From contig JAIUJO010000225.1 of NCBI GenBank assembly GCA_023846275.1, positions 761,100 to 825,099 of the forward strand: a stretch of DNA of 64,000 nt, read 5' to 3'. Positions 11,741 to 25,700 of the stretch are shown in pieces. Under the pieces are notes generated by a model. It saw nothing but the letters and a program-made list of their open reading frames with translations, did no database searches and had not been told where the DNA came from. The translations under genes were made by a program, and so were the position numbers. Source of the DNA: Vanilla planifolia (Eukaryota > Streptophyta > Magnoliopsida > Asparagales > Orchidaceae). Within the stretch, counting starts at the first letter, position 1; each line of letters starts with the position of its first letter.

Positions 11741-14700
11741 AGTGTAACATCCACTATCATCAATTCTAGAAAAAATCAAATTATCTCATCAATTATGAAA
11801 AAGCATAGAAATTAAAAAAATTAAAGTATAAAAAAATATTTAAAAAGATAAAGCACATTGTAATTAGTCCAGCAAAAGCTATTTCATCTCCATTGAAACT
11901 CATTCAAAATTACTACAAATTTCCAAAGAAAGCAATAGTAAATGATAATAAATCATTATTTTAAAGAGAAGTAAATATATTTCAATGTTCAATTAAGAGA
12001 AACTAAAGTTATATAATATCCCAAAATGGAAGTTATAAGTTGGTCCAATATTTGAGTATTAGTATTATATAATAATATAACTAAATTAAACCAAAAGATT
12101 TGACAAAATAATATTAATGGTACTAGAATGATGCATTCCAAAGATATTAAGGAGGTCATGTGTAACTTCCTCAATCCTAAATAAGTTCAAATTTGAATGA
12201 TTGATAAAGATGGTCAAAACACTAAAAATTCAAAATTAAGAAAATTAATGAGACAAAGATCATCAAGACAAGTCCAACAAAGTTTGTGGTCTTAAAATTA
12301 CAAATGGAGTAACCATAAATAATAGTAAACTATTTTTTTTAATTTTTATTAAATATAAAAATAAAGACAATTAATTGCATAAAATAAAGTAATGTCATAA
12401 ATCCAAATCAAAGCATTGTAAAAGTCACACTAGCAAAACTTTAAAGTTTCATAATATCTAATATCATCATTGACCAAATCATGCCTGATTAAAAACTTCC
12501 CATAAACCATGCCAAAGATCTATAAAATAAAATATTTAAAATTAAAAATTGAATGGTTATTGGGAAAAGGTTGTTAATATGAGTCCAACAACTTCTATTT
12601 TGTCTCAATAAGACCTAAGTTAGACTTACAGTAGATACAAAAGTAAATAAGCATAAAAAATAATTTATTATTATTATAATTTTTTTAAAAATATATATTA
12701 AATCTAAAATTTGATCGATTAAAGTAATATAATATAACTAAATCAATGTGATATAAAGGTGATATGAGATGAGATTTACAATAATATACCAATATTTCAA
12801 AATTGAAGAAATAATTTGAAGAAATGAGATAAGTTATCAGACATTTGTAGTCCAAGACATTATGGATGTTGAGTGTAACATCATAGATCATCAATTGAAT
12901 AAAAAATTACAAAGAGCTCAATAAGATGAATCAAATACTATTTGTTTTGTCTTAGGTCCTTTTTTCAATTACTATGAATTACCACAAAAATTAAATGCAA
13001 AAATAAACAAATAAATATTTTAATAATAATTAAATATTTATTAAAGTTGAATGAATAAATTAAAGAATTTTAATATAATAAAATCAAAGTGTTTTAAAGG
13101 TCTTATGAGAGGAGAATTATGGTCCCATAAAAATATAAGGGAACAAAAGCAGAACTTTTAAGAAATTAGATAAGTTATATGGCAAAGCTACATTCTAAGA
13201 CAATGTGGAGTACTAGTGTAGCAGCATCATTTTAAAATACTATAAGAATCAAAATATCTCATTAAAATGAATATTAAGCTAAACATAACTCATCAAGGCA
13301 AGCCTATTGACATTTGTTTTGTCGTGATCTATCAACATTTGAAATTACTATGAATAAATAAATCAAATAATTGTAAATAATAATAAAATATTATTTTAAT
13401 ATTAAGTGTTTATATATTAAAGTTAAAATAAGATAAATTTTAGAAATATTACATAACCAACTCAAAGTGATTTAAAGGTTAGATAAGAGAAGATTTAGAA
13501 TTACCATATAATATTGCTAAATCAATGCAAAAATAATGAAAAATAAGATAAATTTCATTAAAATAATGAATTCCAAGATAGTGATGAGAATTGGTGTAGC
13601 ATCCTCAATCATCAAATTTTGTGCAAATCAAAATGTCTTGAAAAGTGTGCCAAAACCCTAAAAAATATTATTAAAATAAATATTAAATAGTTCATGTGTA
13701 ACCTTCTTAATGGTCAAATAAAGTATGAATTACAATGTCCCATAAAGTACACCAAAACAAAAGAAAATAAAGTATTTAAAATATAAAAAATAAAAATTAA
13801 TTTGGAAGAGCTCTTTGAGCCAACTCCAATGAAGTTTATCCCCTCCATAAAGATTTATTTGGAATTACTATGAATTATGCTTGTAAATATTGGTTGATAA
13901 TAAGAAAATATTATTTCAATATTAAGTAAATGTATATTAAACTTGGAATTAGAGAAATTGAAGAATTATAATATAACTAAATCAAAGGGATGCAAAGTTC
14001 ACACAAGAGGTCAATTAAAGTTTTGATATACTTTTACTGAAATTATGGTGTAATTTGAAAAAGATATATAACCTTACCAAAAAATTACATGCAAAGGTAA
14101 TAAGGACATCAAAGATAAGATCCTCAAAAGACAAATAAGGTATGAATTGAAAATACTCAGAATTTATGATAAAAACATAGAAAATAATATATTTAAAATA
14201 TAATATTTAATTTTATTTCTAAGTGATTTTATGGACACACGAGATGAGATATGGACTTACAAAGTAATATAGCCAAATTAAAGAAGAAATTAAAAAATTA
14301 GATAAATTGAATGAAAAATTTACTTTCAAAAAGATATTTAGGAGATTGGGTGCAACATTCCTGATTATCAAATTTGGTTCAAATGAAAATACCTTCTAAA
14401 ACATGCAAAAGTATTAAAAAATAAAAAAATTTAAAATATTAAAATAATTATTTAATTGTTAGTGCCCATTGAGATTAGTCCAATGATATTTCTTAATTTT
14501 CCATAATATTTATTTAATTACTATGAATTAAAAAATTTAATAAACATAAATAATAATATATTATTATTTTAATATTAAGTTGATATTTATTAAAGTTAAA
14601 GAAAGATAAATTAAGATAATATAATATAACCAAATCAAAGGGATGTAACACATGAGAAGATTTAGAGTTATAGAGTAATATAAGAAAATCAAATAAGAAA

Positions 14701-17700
14701 TATTTGAAGAAATATACATAGTACTAAGAGAACATTACATTGCAATGTAATAAAAAAATTTGTTATAACTCAATTTTTAAGTTAGGAAAAGTCAAAATAT
14801 CTCATAAAGTATGTAAAAACAATAGAAAATAAAGTACTTAAATATATAAAAATAAATATTTCATTTGGTAGGGATCATAGAGACAAGTCACATGAAGTTT
14901 GTTGTCTTAATCTATCTTATGTAGAATTACTATGAATTACCCTCGTGAATAAGTATAAATAGTTATCTATTATTTTTTAACATTAAGTAAATATATATTA
15001 AACTAGAAATGGGATAAATCTAAGAATTATAATATAACTAAATCAAAGGGTTGTATAGTTTACACAAGAAGAGATTAGAGCTTGAAGAAACTTCATTTGG
15101 AGTTATTATGAAATTTGAAGAAAAAGATAAATTGCATAGGAAAATTTCATTCCAAGCTAGTAAGGAAATCAAAGGTAAGATCCATGAATGTCAAATTAGC
15201 TATGATTTGAAATGACTAATAATGCATTTCAAAAAAGTAGAAAATAACTCGTTCATAATTACTTCAATTAAATAAAGCAAGTAAACAAAAGAAATTCAAA
15301 ATTTTTGTTTAGATATTATGTAAACTTACATTAAACTGATATGAGAAAAATTAAGTCAAAGAAATTTCACCAAATCAAAGAGACATAATGGTCCCATGTT
15401 AGAAGATTTAGAGTTACAAGGTAAGAAAACACAATCAAAGCAAACAATTAAAGAAATGAAGTAAAATAATGATAAAGTTGCAAACTAAGATGTTAAAAAG
15501 ATCCAAAAGAACATTCCTATAAAATTTACCAAGCTGAAAACAATATAAAATATTAAAAAAAAGTAAATATTTCTTTAAATAGAACTCAATGAGACGAGTC
15601 TGACAATGTTTGTTTATGTGTCGATCAAATCATGTTTTTGATTACTATGAACTACAACAACAAATAAGCATAAACTATAATAATAAATTAGTTTTATTAT
15701 ATATTTATACATTATATCTAAATTGAGATAAATTTATTTAATATAATTAATGAAATCAAAGTGATGTAATGGCCACTTGAGAGAAAAACTTATAGAGTTA
15801 CGTAGAATTACAAGAAAATCAAACTAAAAAACTGGAAAAATAGAAAAAGTATGCTGGAAAGTTATATTCCATAATATTGAAGAGAGCATGAATAGTGTCC
15901 TTTATTATGAAATAAGATAAGAATGATAATTTAATTATATTAAGCATATTGAGATATGTCTAATGACATTTTTTGCCTCTATCAAAACTAATTTAAAATT
16001 ATCATGAATTAACAAAGTAAAAATAATAAACACTAACCAATTATTATTTTAATATTAAGTAGTGAAATATTAAATTTAAAATTAATTAAATTGAAGTAAT
16101 AAAATATGACCAAATTAAAGTGATTTAAAGGCACATGATCAAAGATTTAGAGTTATCGTAATATTAACAAATTTATGAAAAAACTTTTAAGAAATGAGTT
16201 AATTTATATGGAAAAATTTTATTCTAAGATACTAATGGGGTAGAATTAACATCCTTAATTGTCAAGTGAAGTACACATGAACATTCCCAATAACAAAAGT
16301 TTAAAAAGCAGAATGATTTTAATGATATCTATTTCTTCTACATAAGACTTTATTAAGAATTAACACACATTACAATTTAAATTTACATATATAATAATAA
16401 AGTATTTTTTAAATTTTGAGTATATTTTTATTAAAGCTAAAAAAAGATAAACTAAAGCAATACTTTAAGATCAAATTAAGACATTGTAAAAGGTCACACG
16501 ATAAAAGACTTATAATTTCATAGTGACACAACTTAATCAAGCTAAAAATTTTAAAGAAAATGGGTCAAATTCTACAGTAGAGTTGAATTTCAAGATACTA
16601 ATGGGATTGAATATAAGGACCATGATTGTTAAATTAGGTGCAAAAAAATGTCTAGTAAAATGCACCAAATCTATAGAAAATTAAATATTAAAAAATTTAG
16701 AAATGAATATTTAATTGGATAATATATATCAAGATGAGTCGAGTGACATTTTATTTGCTTCAATTATGCTTCCTTTAGATTTTAAAAATTAACATAATAA
16801 ATAGGAAAAATAATAATAATGTATGACTTTAATATTAAGTAACTTTATAATGAAATTAAAAATGTGATTAAATGAAGTTGTGTATAATAAAAAAGGAAAA
16901 AAATGAAAAATTTAAACGACAAAAGATATAGACTTAAATAGAAATATAATGATGTGTAAGTATAACATGTGAAGAAAATAATTAAACTATATAATAAAGC
17001 AGCTTTCCAAGATACGAAAGGTATCAACTGTAATTTTCTTTATTGTTTAATTATTTATGAATAAAAAATTCTCATAAAGTGTATAAAAAATCTAGAACAA
17101 ATGTTAAAAAATTATCAAAATTTATGAATAATTTTATTTAGCAATTAGATGAAATTTGTAATTACAGCATATTAGAAAAATTAAACAATCATAAATTATA
17201 AAAAATATAACTTTAATGTTAACTAGATGTATATTAAAGATAAAGTAATATAATATAACAAAATTAGATCAATGTAAAGCAAACACTAGAGAAGTGTTTG
17301 TGATGAATAATAGTGCAATAAATTGAAAGTAGAAACGTTTAAGAAATGAGCTAAATTGTATAAAAAAAATATCATTAAAAGGTACTAAAGAGATTAAGTG
17401 TACCAAATGTCTTGCTAAAATCCTCAAAAATAAATATTTAAAAAAATAACAAATAAATGTCTAATTGATTAGATCTTCTTGATTTGAGTTAAATGATTTT
17501 TCTTTATTCTTATATAACATCATTTGGAATTACAAAAAATTAACAATGTAAGTAAGCAAAATTGATTAAAAATTTAATATAAAGTCAAATTATTCAAAAT
17601 TTTACAAATGAGATAAATTGAAGTATTATAAAATAAACAAATAAAAGTGATGCAATGGTTAGCATGAGGTTAATTAGTTTTGCATAGCCATATAACTAAA

Positions 17701-20470
17701 TTAACGAAAAAAATTTTAAGAAAATGTAATAAATTAAATGAGCATTTTGCATTCAAGGATGTTAAGGAGATCGAGGATAACATCCTTGATCATCAAATCG
17801 TGTACCCATTGAAAAGTCTTGTAATTTGAAATAAAATAATAAAAATTAAAATGATTAAGAAAATAAAAAATTAAATATTTAAAAACATAAAGCACATCGA
17901 GATTAGTCCAACAATATTTGTTTCATCTTGCCAAACATCATTTCAAATTATTACAAAATACCAAAATAAATGAGCACAAATAATAATAAAATATTATTTA
18001 ATATAAAATAAATTTATATTTAAATTATAATGAGAGAAATTGAGGTAATATTATATAGGAAAATCAAAGGGATGCAAAGGTGTTATAAAATAAAATTTAG
18101 AGTTATATTACAACATTACAAAGTTGAAGTGAAACATTTGAAAAAATGGGATAAGTTTTAGAAAAACGTATACTTATAAGATAATGTGCATACTGAGGGT
18201 GACATCATCAATCATCATATCATGTAAATGTCAAAACTTTTCCCCAAAAACTATAAAAAATAAAGTTTTAAAATAAAAAATGAATATTAATTTTGAAATA
18301 ACTCATCGGCATGACTACAAAGATATTGTGTCATGTCCATTAGACCTGATTTTGAATTATAGAAATTTAATAAAATACATAATTATAAATTTAAAAATTT
18401 GGACTAAATTTATATTAAACTATAAATTTGGTAGATTAAAGCTATGTATATAGCCAAATTTGAAGAAATGAGATAAATAGTCCATGAAATAAGGTTATCA
18501 AGCTAAGCATCCTCTATAGTTTTACTATGTTTATATCATAATATTATTCAATGTATTCTAAAAGTTTAGCAAATGAAATTTATAGAAATGAAAACCAAAT
18601 ATCTATTTGAATAGATCTCGCTGAGGTGAGCCTAATGATTTTCCTTGCCGCAATCAAACCTCATTTTTAGTTACTATAAATTATGAATTTAAATAAGCAC
18701 AAAAAGTAAAAGCATATTATTTTAATATTAAGTAAATTGAAATTAAAGTAAAATTTGTTAAATTACAAACATTTCAAGAGAGGAGAAATTGAGTCACATA
18801 ATAATATAACAACATCAAAGCAAAGAAGTTGAAGAAATACCTTAATTGTTACTAAAAATTATATTCCAAGGTACTAAGAAAATCAAACAAAAGGCAAGAC
18901 AAAAGGCAACAAGATAAAAAGATCTAAAAATGTAAAAATGGGTACTTCATTGATTGCACTTGTCGGGATGAAGCTAATGGCGATGGTTTCAAGTTAATTA
19001 GACTTTGTATTTATTTATTCTATGTTACCAGAGGAAATAGTAATAAATAATAATAAATAATAATAAATAATTTTTTTGATATTTTGTTAAATAAGCCGTA
19101 GAAGAGTTAAAGTAAATTAAAGTAATGAAAGAAAATAAAAAAATCAATTCTAGGGTCACATTAGAGAAGAATTAGTGTTTCAAAGGAATATAGTAAAACA
19201 AAAAAAAAGAACTTTTAATAATTTACATAAATTAAATAGGAAAGCTACATTCACAGACATTAAGGATATCTACTACTGCATCCTCAAGTGATTGCACTTA
19301 TGCCAATAAAACTGTCTTGTGAAGCTTGTTAAAAGCCAAGAAATTAAAGTATTAAGAAATATAAAATTAATAATTAATTGATAAAAGCCAGTTGATGTGT
19401 TGATCAATGTTTGCTTTATCTTGATTGCACCTCATTTGGAATACTAAGAAGTATTGACAAAAATAATTGTAAAAAATGATAAATTATTGTTTAATATTAA
19501 GTAAATAAATATTAATTCTATAATAATATAAATTGACACAAAGTAATGTTATCATATGAATGTGATGTAAAAATTACATGATCAAAGATTTAGATTTACA
19601 TTGTAATATTTAATTAAATTGAATAGAAAAGTTGAAGGAATGAGATAAATTACTAAAGAAATTTACATTCAAAAATAATAAGTGGATAAAGGGTAACTTT
19701 ATTGGTTGTTAAATTATGTAGTAGTTTAGAATTTCTCGTAATGCACCCTAACGTCTATTTTATCTCCATCAAAAAAAGTATAGAAATATTACAAAGCACC
19801 AAACAAAGTAAACAAGAAAAATTAAAAAAATATATTATTTTAAAATTAATTAGATAAATATAAAATTCAAAAATTTATTAAATTGAAACGATGTAATATA
19901 ACAAAATCAAGGCATTGTGAAAATGACACAAGAAGGGCATTTGTGTTTCATAGTAGTATAACAAAATCAAAGTGGAAGATTTGAACATTGAAAAATATTG
20001 TATAGTAAAGCTACACTAGAAGATGCTAAGGAGATTAAGTGTAATATCCTTATTCTTCAAATTAGGTGAGAATCAACATACTCTATAAGGCTTGCAGGAA
20101 TCTAAAACTTAAAAGTCTTTAAAATATAAAAAAATTTATTTGTATATCACTTATCAAGATAACTACAACGATATTTGTTTGCTCCATCGAACCTTGTTAG
20201 GAATTTTTATAAACTACCAAAGAAATGAAACTTAAATATTAATAAATGTTGTTTTAATATTTAGTAAATATATACTTATAGAATGAGATAAATTAAAAGT
20301 AACATAGTATAACAAAATCAAAGTAATATAAAAATCACATGAGAGCAGAATTAGAGTTCATCATAATATAATAAAACCATAGAAACAAACTTAAATAAAT
20401 GAGGAAAATTATATAAAAATTTTGTGTATCAATATAGTAACAAAATGACATGTAAAAACCATAATCATTC
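11741..20470 (-). repeat. AT-rich 0.42 kb tandem repeat, left arm, part 2
   Basis: This continues the minus-strand array, resuming at the GTGTAACATCC landmark. The landmark recurs near 12159, 12872, 13593, 14348 and beyond, with shorter, partly deleted units between (for example 13697). Other recurring words are AATTACTATGAATTA, ATAACCAAATCAAAG, TTAATATTAAGTAAATATAT and AAATGAGATAAATT. The last recognisable landmark is the ACCATAATCATTCA-like block just before 20470. No coding region was recognised. The few frames of 60-70 codons (11989-12174, 12685-12894 and 16845-17027, all minus) are hydrophobic, low in complexity and differ between monomers, so they are most likely chance. Confidence 0.85.
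19041..19070. repeat. Short simple repeat (TAATAAATAA)x3
   Basis: Three perfect head-to-tail copies of TAATAAATAA lie within a minus-strand monomer. It is a local slippage product of no evident function. Confidence 0.9.
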
Positions 20471-22684
20471 ATGTCTATTGCAAAACTTGTTCTTAAACTT
20501 CATCTAATATTTGTTTTAGTAGTATCTATTAAGGTTATTATTGTTTTTGTACATTACTCATTTCAATGAAATTCCTTAATTACGATCCTAATAATTCCTA
20601 TATGAAAAAATAGAAATCTTTTATAAAATTCATAGCTAGTTATGTAGATGATATGGTGAGCTTTTTAGGGACATTGTTTTGCAAATTCATTCTCAAAGCA
20701 TGTCTAGTTGATCATATCTACCATTAAAACGAAAATGACTAAACCATATCAACTTACTTTGTGGTGAAAATTGTCTTTTTGCCAAATAATGAAAAAATAA
20801 TACAGTAGATAGAGAGCATTTAATCATGTATATAGAAGTAGACCATAAAAAATGATGTTATGATAGAATCATGGCCATTCTCTTTTGATGCATAAAATGA
20901 AACAAGAAATTGCCAACAATATAGACTTAAAGGAATATGAATTCCATCTCCAAAGGATACAGGCTTCTTTATGAAGGAATTTAAGGAAAACTTTTTGGGG
21001 ACCAATAACTCTTTTGATACCAAAATGATCAAAAAGTATAGAAAAAAGGTAGAGCGCTAAGTAGCAAGTGTGGATTGCTTCTAATGAGAACAATTATTTG
21101 GAACAAGCTTCTCACCAAAACAATCATCCTAAGATTGAGCACCATAAAACAAGAATGTAAAACTATTAAACGAATGATTAACATGTTACACATGTGAACT
21201 TTACAGCTCATACAACTTTATTTTATTCGAATTAAGAAATTTAGTTGGTCTATTACCACTTGTTTGGATGAGCTCAAGTGCCTAATCCTATGATCCCTTA
21301 AATTTATTTTCAATATTATAAAATTTAGGGGAGATTCCTTTATTTGCAGGCTCTATAAAATTTTTTAAATAAGGTATATTATATGTATCATCATTTTTGA
21401 ATCCCCAAAGTTAATATCAAAATAGCCCTCCTTGATTATTTCCCAATTGATACTATTGTTATAAAAAGGATCTAAAACTTTGTGATTATTATTTTTTCCC
21501 TAAGAAAGTCCCATAAATGCATTTTATCGAACGATATTTGTTCCCAAAATTTTTTTCTCCTGTTTCTTCACAAAGAAGCTAATTTCCAATTAAAAAGGAT
21601 TTATCAACTTTAATTACAAACACAAACTTCTCTTTCACTATATTTGTTCTTTTTTGTCTTTTTGATACTTAATTGTGTCATTTACAACGTTGAATATTTC
21701 CACAGTTATGCTAATTACAGTGATTAAGCTCTTATTTCTTACTTCTTTTCTATAAATTGATGGTCTAGTGGATGTTAACGTATTGCAAAAAAATTGTTAA
21801 CTTGCATTGTTTTTGTGATAATGATCTTTCAAATGAATTTCATTCTTAAACTTTTAATAAAAATAAGCTCTTTAGTAAGAACCATGTTTTCTTTTCATGA
21901 TGAAAATCTTAAGGTAGCAGAATCTATTCGTAGGGTCATCATCAACTCACAATATTTCCAAGAATTCGAGGTCTTTGAAATGTTAAGACACATACAAGTA
22001 TTTCTTCTATAGTAGAATATTTTCTAAGGAAATTTATTTAGAAAAAACTTTGCAATGTATTGGCTTTTATAATGTTGTGTTTAAGAACATATTGGAAAAT
22101 CCTTATTTCACTAGTGAGGCTTCATAGGGTTGTACATTAAAGAAATTTGATAACCTTGGCTACTTTTTGTTGGCAAAATAGCATCTTATTTCCTATTTTT
22201 TCGCATAAGAAATATTATATTATGGCTCTCTTTAAATAATTCATCCAATAGCATCTTTCCCTATCTAATTTAAAATTTTACCATGTTGTTACTCCTTTAT
22301 GTGGGGCAAAAAGGTTTCTTATTAACAAGGAAGGTGTTTCATTAATAGACTATGTAAGAAATGTTACCAACGAAAACATCCATTGTATATAAACATAAAT
22401 TCTATTTTTTGTGTAGTATTCGATAGATCATCAAATCAATACTTGTGGACCTCATCAACCAGATGTTCAAATATGTATTGTAAATTTGAATTCTAAGGAA
22501 ATCTGTTGAGTTTGAGAGGCCCAAAAGTGATTTGGTTTAAAAATGGCAATTAATAATGGTAATTTAAGGCTTTTTGTGGCCATTTGTTTGCTCATTATCT
22601 ATTTTATTGCCTCAATGGCATTTAGTGATAGGTTTTCCCTAAGTATGTGGTAGATGAGATATGTTAAAATACTATCTCTTAGCA
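20471..22684. other. Non-array spacer between inverted arms, unassigned
   Basis: About 2.2 kb in which the array landmarks stop on the left (about 20470) and reappear in the opposite orientation on the right (about 22685). Base composition is slightly less monotonous than in the array. Frames of 60-74 codons exist (20820-21032, 20869-21093 and 21029-21211 minus; 21794-22012 plus) but none matches a family I recognise. The minus frames overlap each other, which suggests a decayed coding region or chance. No terminal repeats, target duplication or tRNA-like element was found. Some remnant of an old transposon is possible, but I cannot support it. Confidence 0.6.
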
Positions 22685-22719
22685 TTATTTTTTTACATAG
22701 TATTAAAGTAATATTTTTT

Positions 22720-25700
22720 CATTATTTTTTCTTATTTAATTTCTTTTAGTAATTTTAAATAAGGTTAATTTGAGATGAAACAAATATCATTAGACTTGAC
22801 CAAACGTGCTGTATGATAACATATTTTGATACGTTCATAATTTTATAATTGATGGTATTATAGTTGATTTCCTTAGTATCTCAAAGTGCTGCATTATGTT
22901 ATAATTATCTCATTACATTAAATTTTTTCCTCAGATCTTTCTATATTACTAACAAAACTATATTCTTACCTCATTTGACCATTACATCACTTTGATTTTG
23001 TCGAGTTACATTGCTTTTGTTTATCTTTTTCCAACTTTATTATCTATTTATTTGACATTAAAATAATAATTTATTTTTACTTATATTTATTTTTTGTTAT
23101 GATTTCCTCTGATTTCAAAATTGTCTGATCGAGAAAAAAATAAACATCATTGGGTATCTTTTATGAGTTATTTCAAATTAAATATTCTTTTCTATATTTA
23201 AAAAAAGTTATTTTCTAATATTTTTGCATGTTTCTGAAGGCATTATATTTTAAAACTGATTTAACAATCAAGATTACTATAATCAAACATCCCAATATCT
23301 TAGAATGCAACATTGTAGTGCAATTTACCTCAATTAAATTTTTTGACATTTCTCGTGTGACTTTTTCATCAACTTCATTTGATTAAAATATATTCCTTTA
23401 ATTTATCTCATGTTTAGCATATATATATAATTTAAATTATAATTTATTATCATTTAATCTTATATTTGTTTTGTACATTATAGGAATTCCAATTGAGGTT
23501 TAGTTTAGAGGAAGAAAACTTTGATGGGCTTATCTTAATGAGCTATATCCAATGAAATTTTTTTTATATTCTTAAATACTGTAATGTTTTAGCAGTTTGA
23601 TGTGCTTTATGAGTTATTTTAATTTTTACTTAATTTAATGTTCAAGAATGTTACACTCAATTTCTTTTTTATTTTAGAATTGAACATTACTTAAAAATTT
23701 ATTTAATTTTTTCAAATTTTTGGCTAGGATTTGGTTATTTTACTATGCAACTCCAAATATCAACTCTTATGACCTTTACATGGATTTGAATTAGTAATAT
23801 CATATTTCTTCAATTCATCTAATTCCAATTGTAAGTCATATTAATTTAAAACTAGAATAATAATTTATTATTACTAATGCTTATGAAATTGTATTTTGTA
23901 GTAATTTAAAATGTGGAATGATCGAGAGGAAACAAATATCATTTGACTAATTTTCAAGGGCTCTATGCAATTAATGATTTGTTTTATTTTTTAAAATGTC
24001 TTATTTCCCATTGTTATAACTTTTTTCTATGAGATTGAGACTTTTACTTCAATTTTTTTTATCAAACGTATTGCACTGCATAGCTTTAATATCTAAGAAT
24101 ATAAGTCTGCCACACAATTATTGTCATTTCTTCAAAGCTGTTGCTTTAATTTGATCACATTACAATTTTAATTATCAAATGGCCCTTGCATTGCTTCTTT
24201 TTGTTATATTACATTACATCAATTTATCACATTTTGACTACAATACATAATAACTTAAAATTAAAATAATACTTAATTATTCATTATGCTTATTTTACTT
24301 TGTAACACATAAGTATTCCAAATGAAGTTCCATGGAGATGAAACAAATGTCATTTGACTCATCTCATGACCTCTATGTAATAATTTTTTTATATTTCCAA
24401 ATTTTCAATTTTACTATAATATTGGCACACTTTATAAGAACTTTCGAATCATACATGATTTGATGTTCTAGAATGTTAAACCCAATCTCTATTATAATTG
24501 GAATACAATTTTTTTGTACTATTTATTTCACTTTAAATTTTTTGACTTTTATTTCTTTATATTAAGATGTAATTTTAAATCTCCTCTCATTTGATATTTA
24601 AATCACTATGAATTTGTTACATATCATTCTTTTAATTTATCTTCGTTTGGGTTTAATATATATTTACTTATTATTAAAATAACAATTTTCTATTTTTATG
24701 CATTTTTACTTAGCAATTTGCAATAATTCAAAACTTGGTTAGATCTAGATGAAATATATTTCATTAGACTTGTCTCAATAATTTCTTTCTTGATAAAACT
24801 ATTTTATCTTTTCAAATATTTAATTTTCTATAGTTTATGCATATTTTGATACATGACTTAAAGATCAGGGATTTCACACTATATCTTCTATGTATCATGG
24901 TTTGCAACTTTACCATATAATTTATCATATTCTTTTTAAGTTTTTACTTTTATTTTATTATATTACTATATAATTCTAAATATTCTCTTGTGCCACCATT
25001 AAATTGATTTTCATTTGTTTTATTTCTTTCTTTGATTTTGTCGTATTTTATTTTTTAACTTTTTCTTCTAATGTTTTATACATATTTACCTAAAATTAAA
25101 ATAAATATTTATTGTTTTATATGCTTATATACTATTAAAATTTGAGGTAACTCTTAACGAGATACAACCAAGATGAAAGAAATGTCATTACACTCCTCTC
25201 ATTGAGTTTTATTCGATCATATGTTATCTTTTATATTTTAAAATGATATATATTCTAGATATTGTACATTCATTTATTAAAAGGATTAATTAGTATAAGA
25301 TTTGAAGGTTGAAGATGTTACACTCTATCTCCATATTATCTTTGAAAGCAACTTTAACATTAAATTTTCTTGTTTCTTTTATTGTTTTTAATTTGATTTA
25401 GCTATATTATGTAATGTTAGTTCTCCATTATTGTGTCTATTATATGTACTGTGATTTAGTTATATTTTAGCTCTTTAATTTATCTTATATCAACTCTATT
25501 ATGTACTAACTTAACATTAAAATAGCAAATTATTGCTATCCATACTTATTTACTGTTTTAATTAACAATAACTCATAATGACATTTGATCAGTACAAAAA
25601 CACATCCTCAGACTCATATCTATGAGCTCAATTCAATAATTAAGAACTCTAAATCTACTCTCTTGTGACCTTTACAACACTTTAATTTTTTATGTTATAT

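Noticed and set aside
20650..20670. A YVDD-like reading (TATGTAGATGATATG) in the spacer
   Set aside because: No other RT motif occurs in the same frame within several hundred bases, so it is probably chance.
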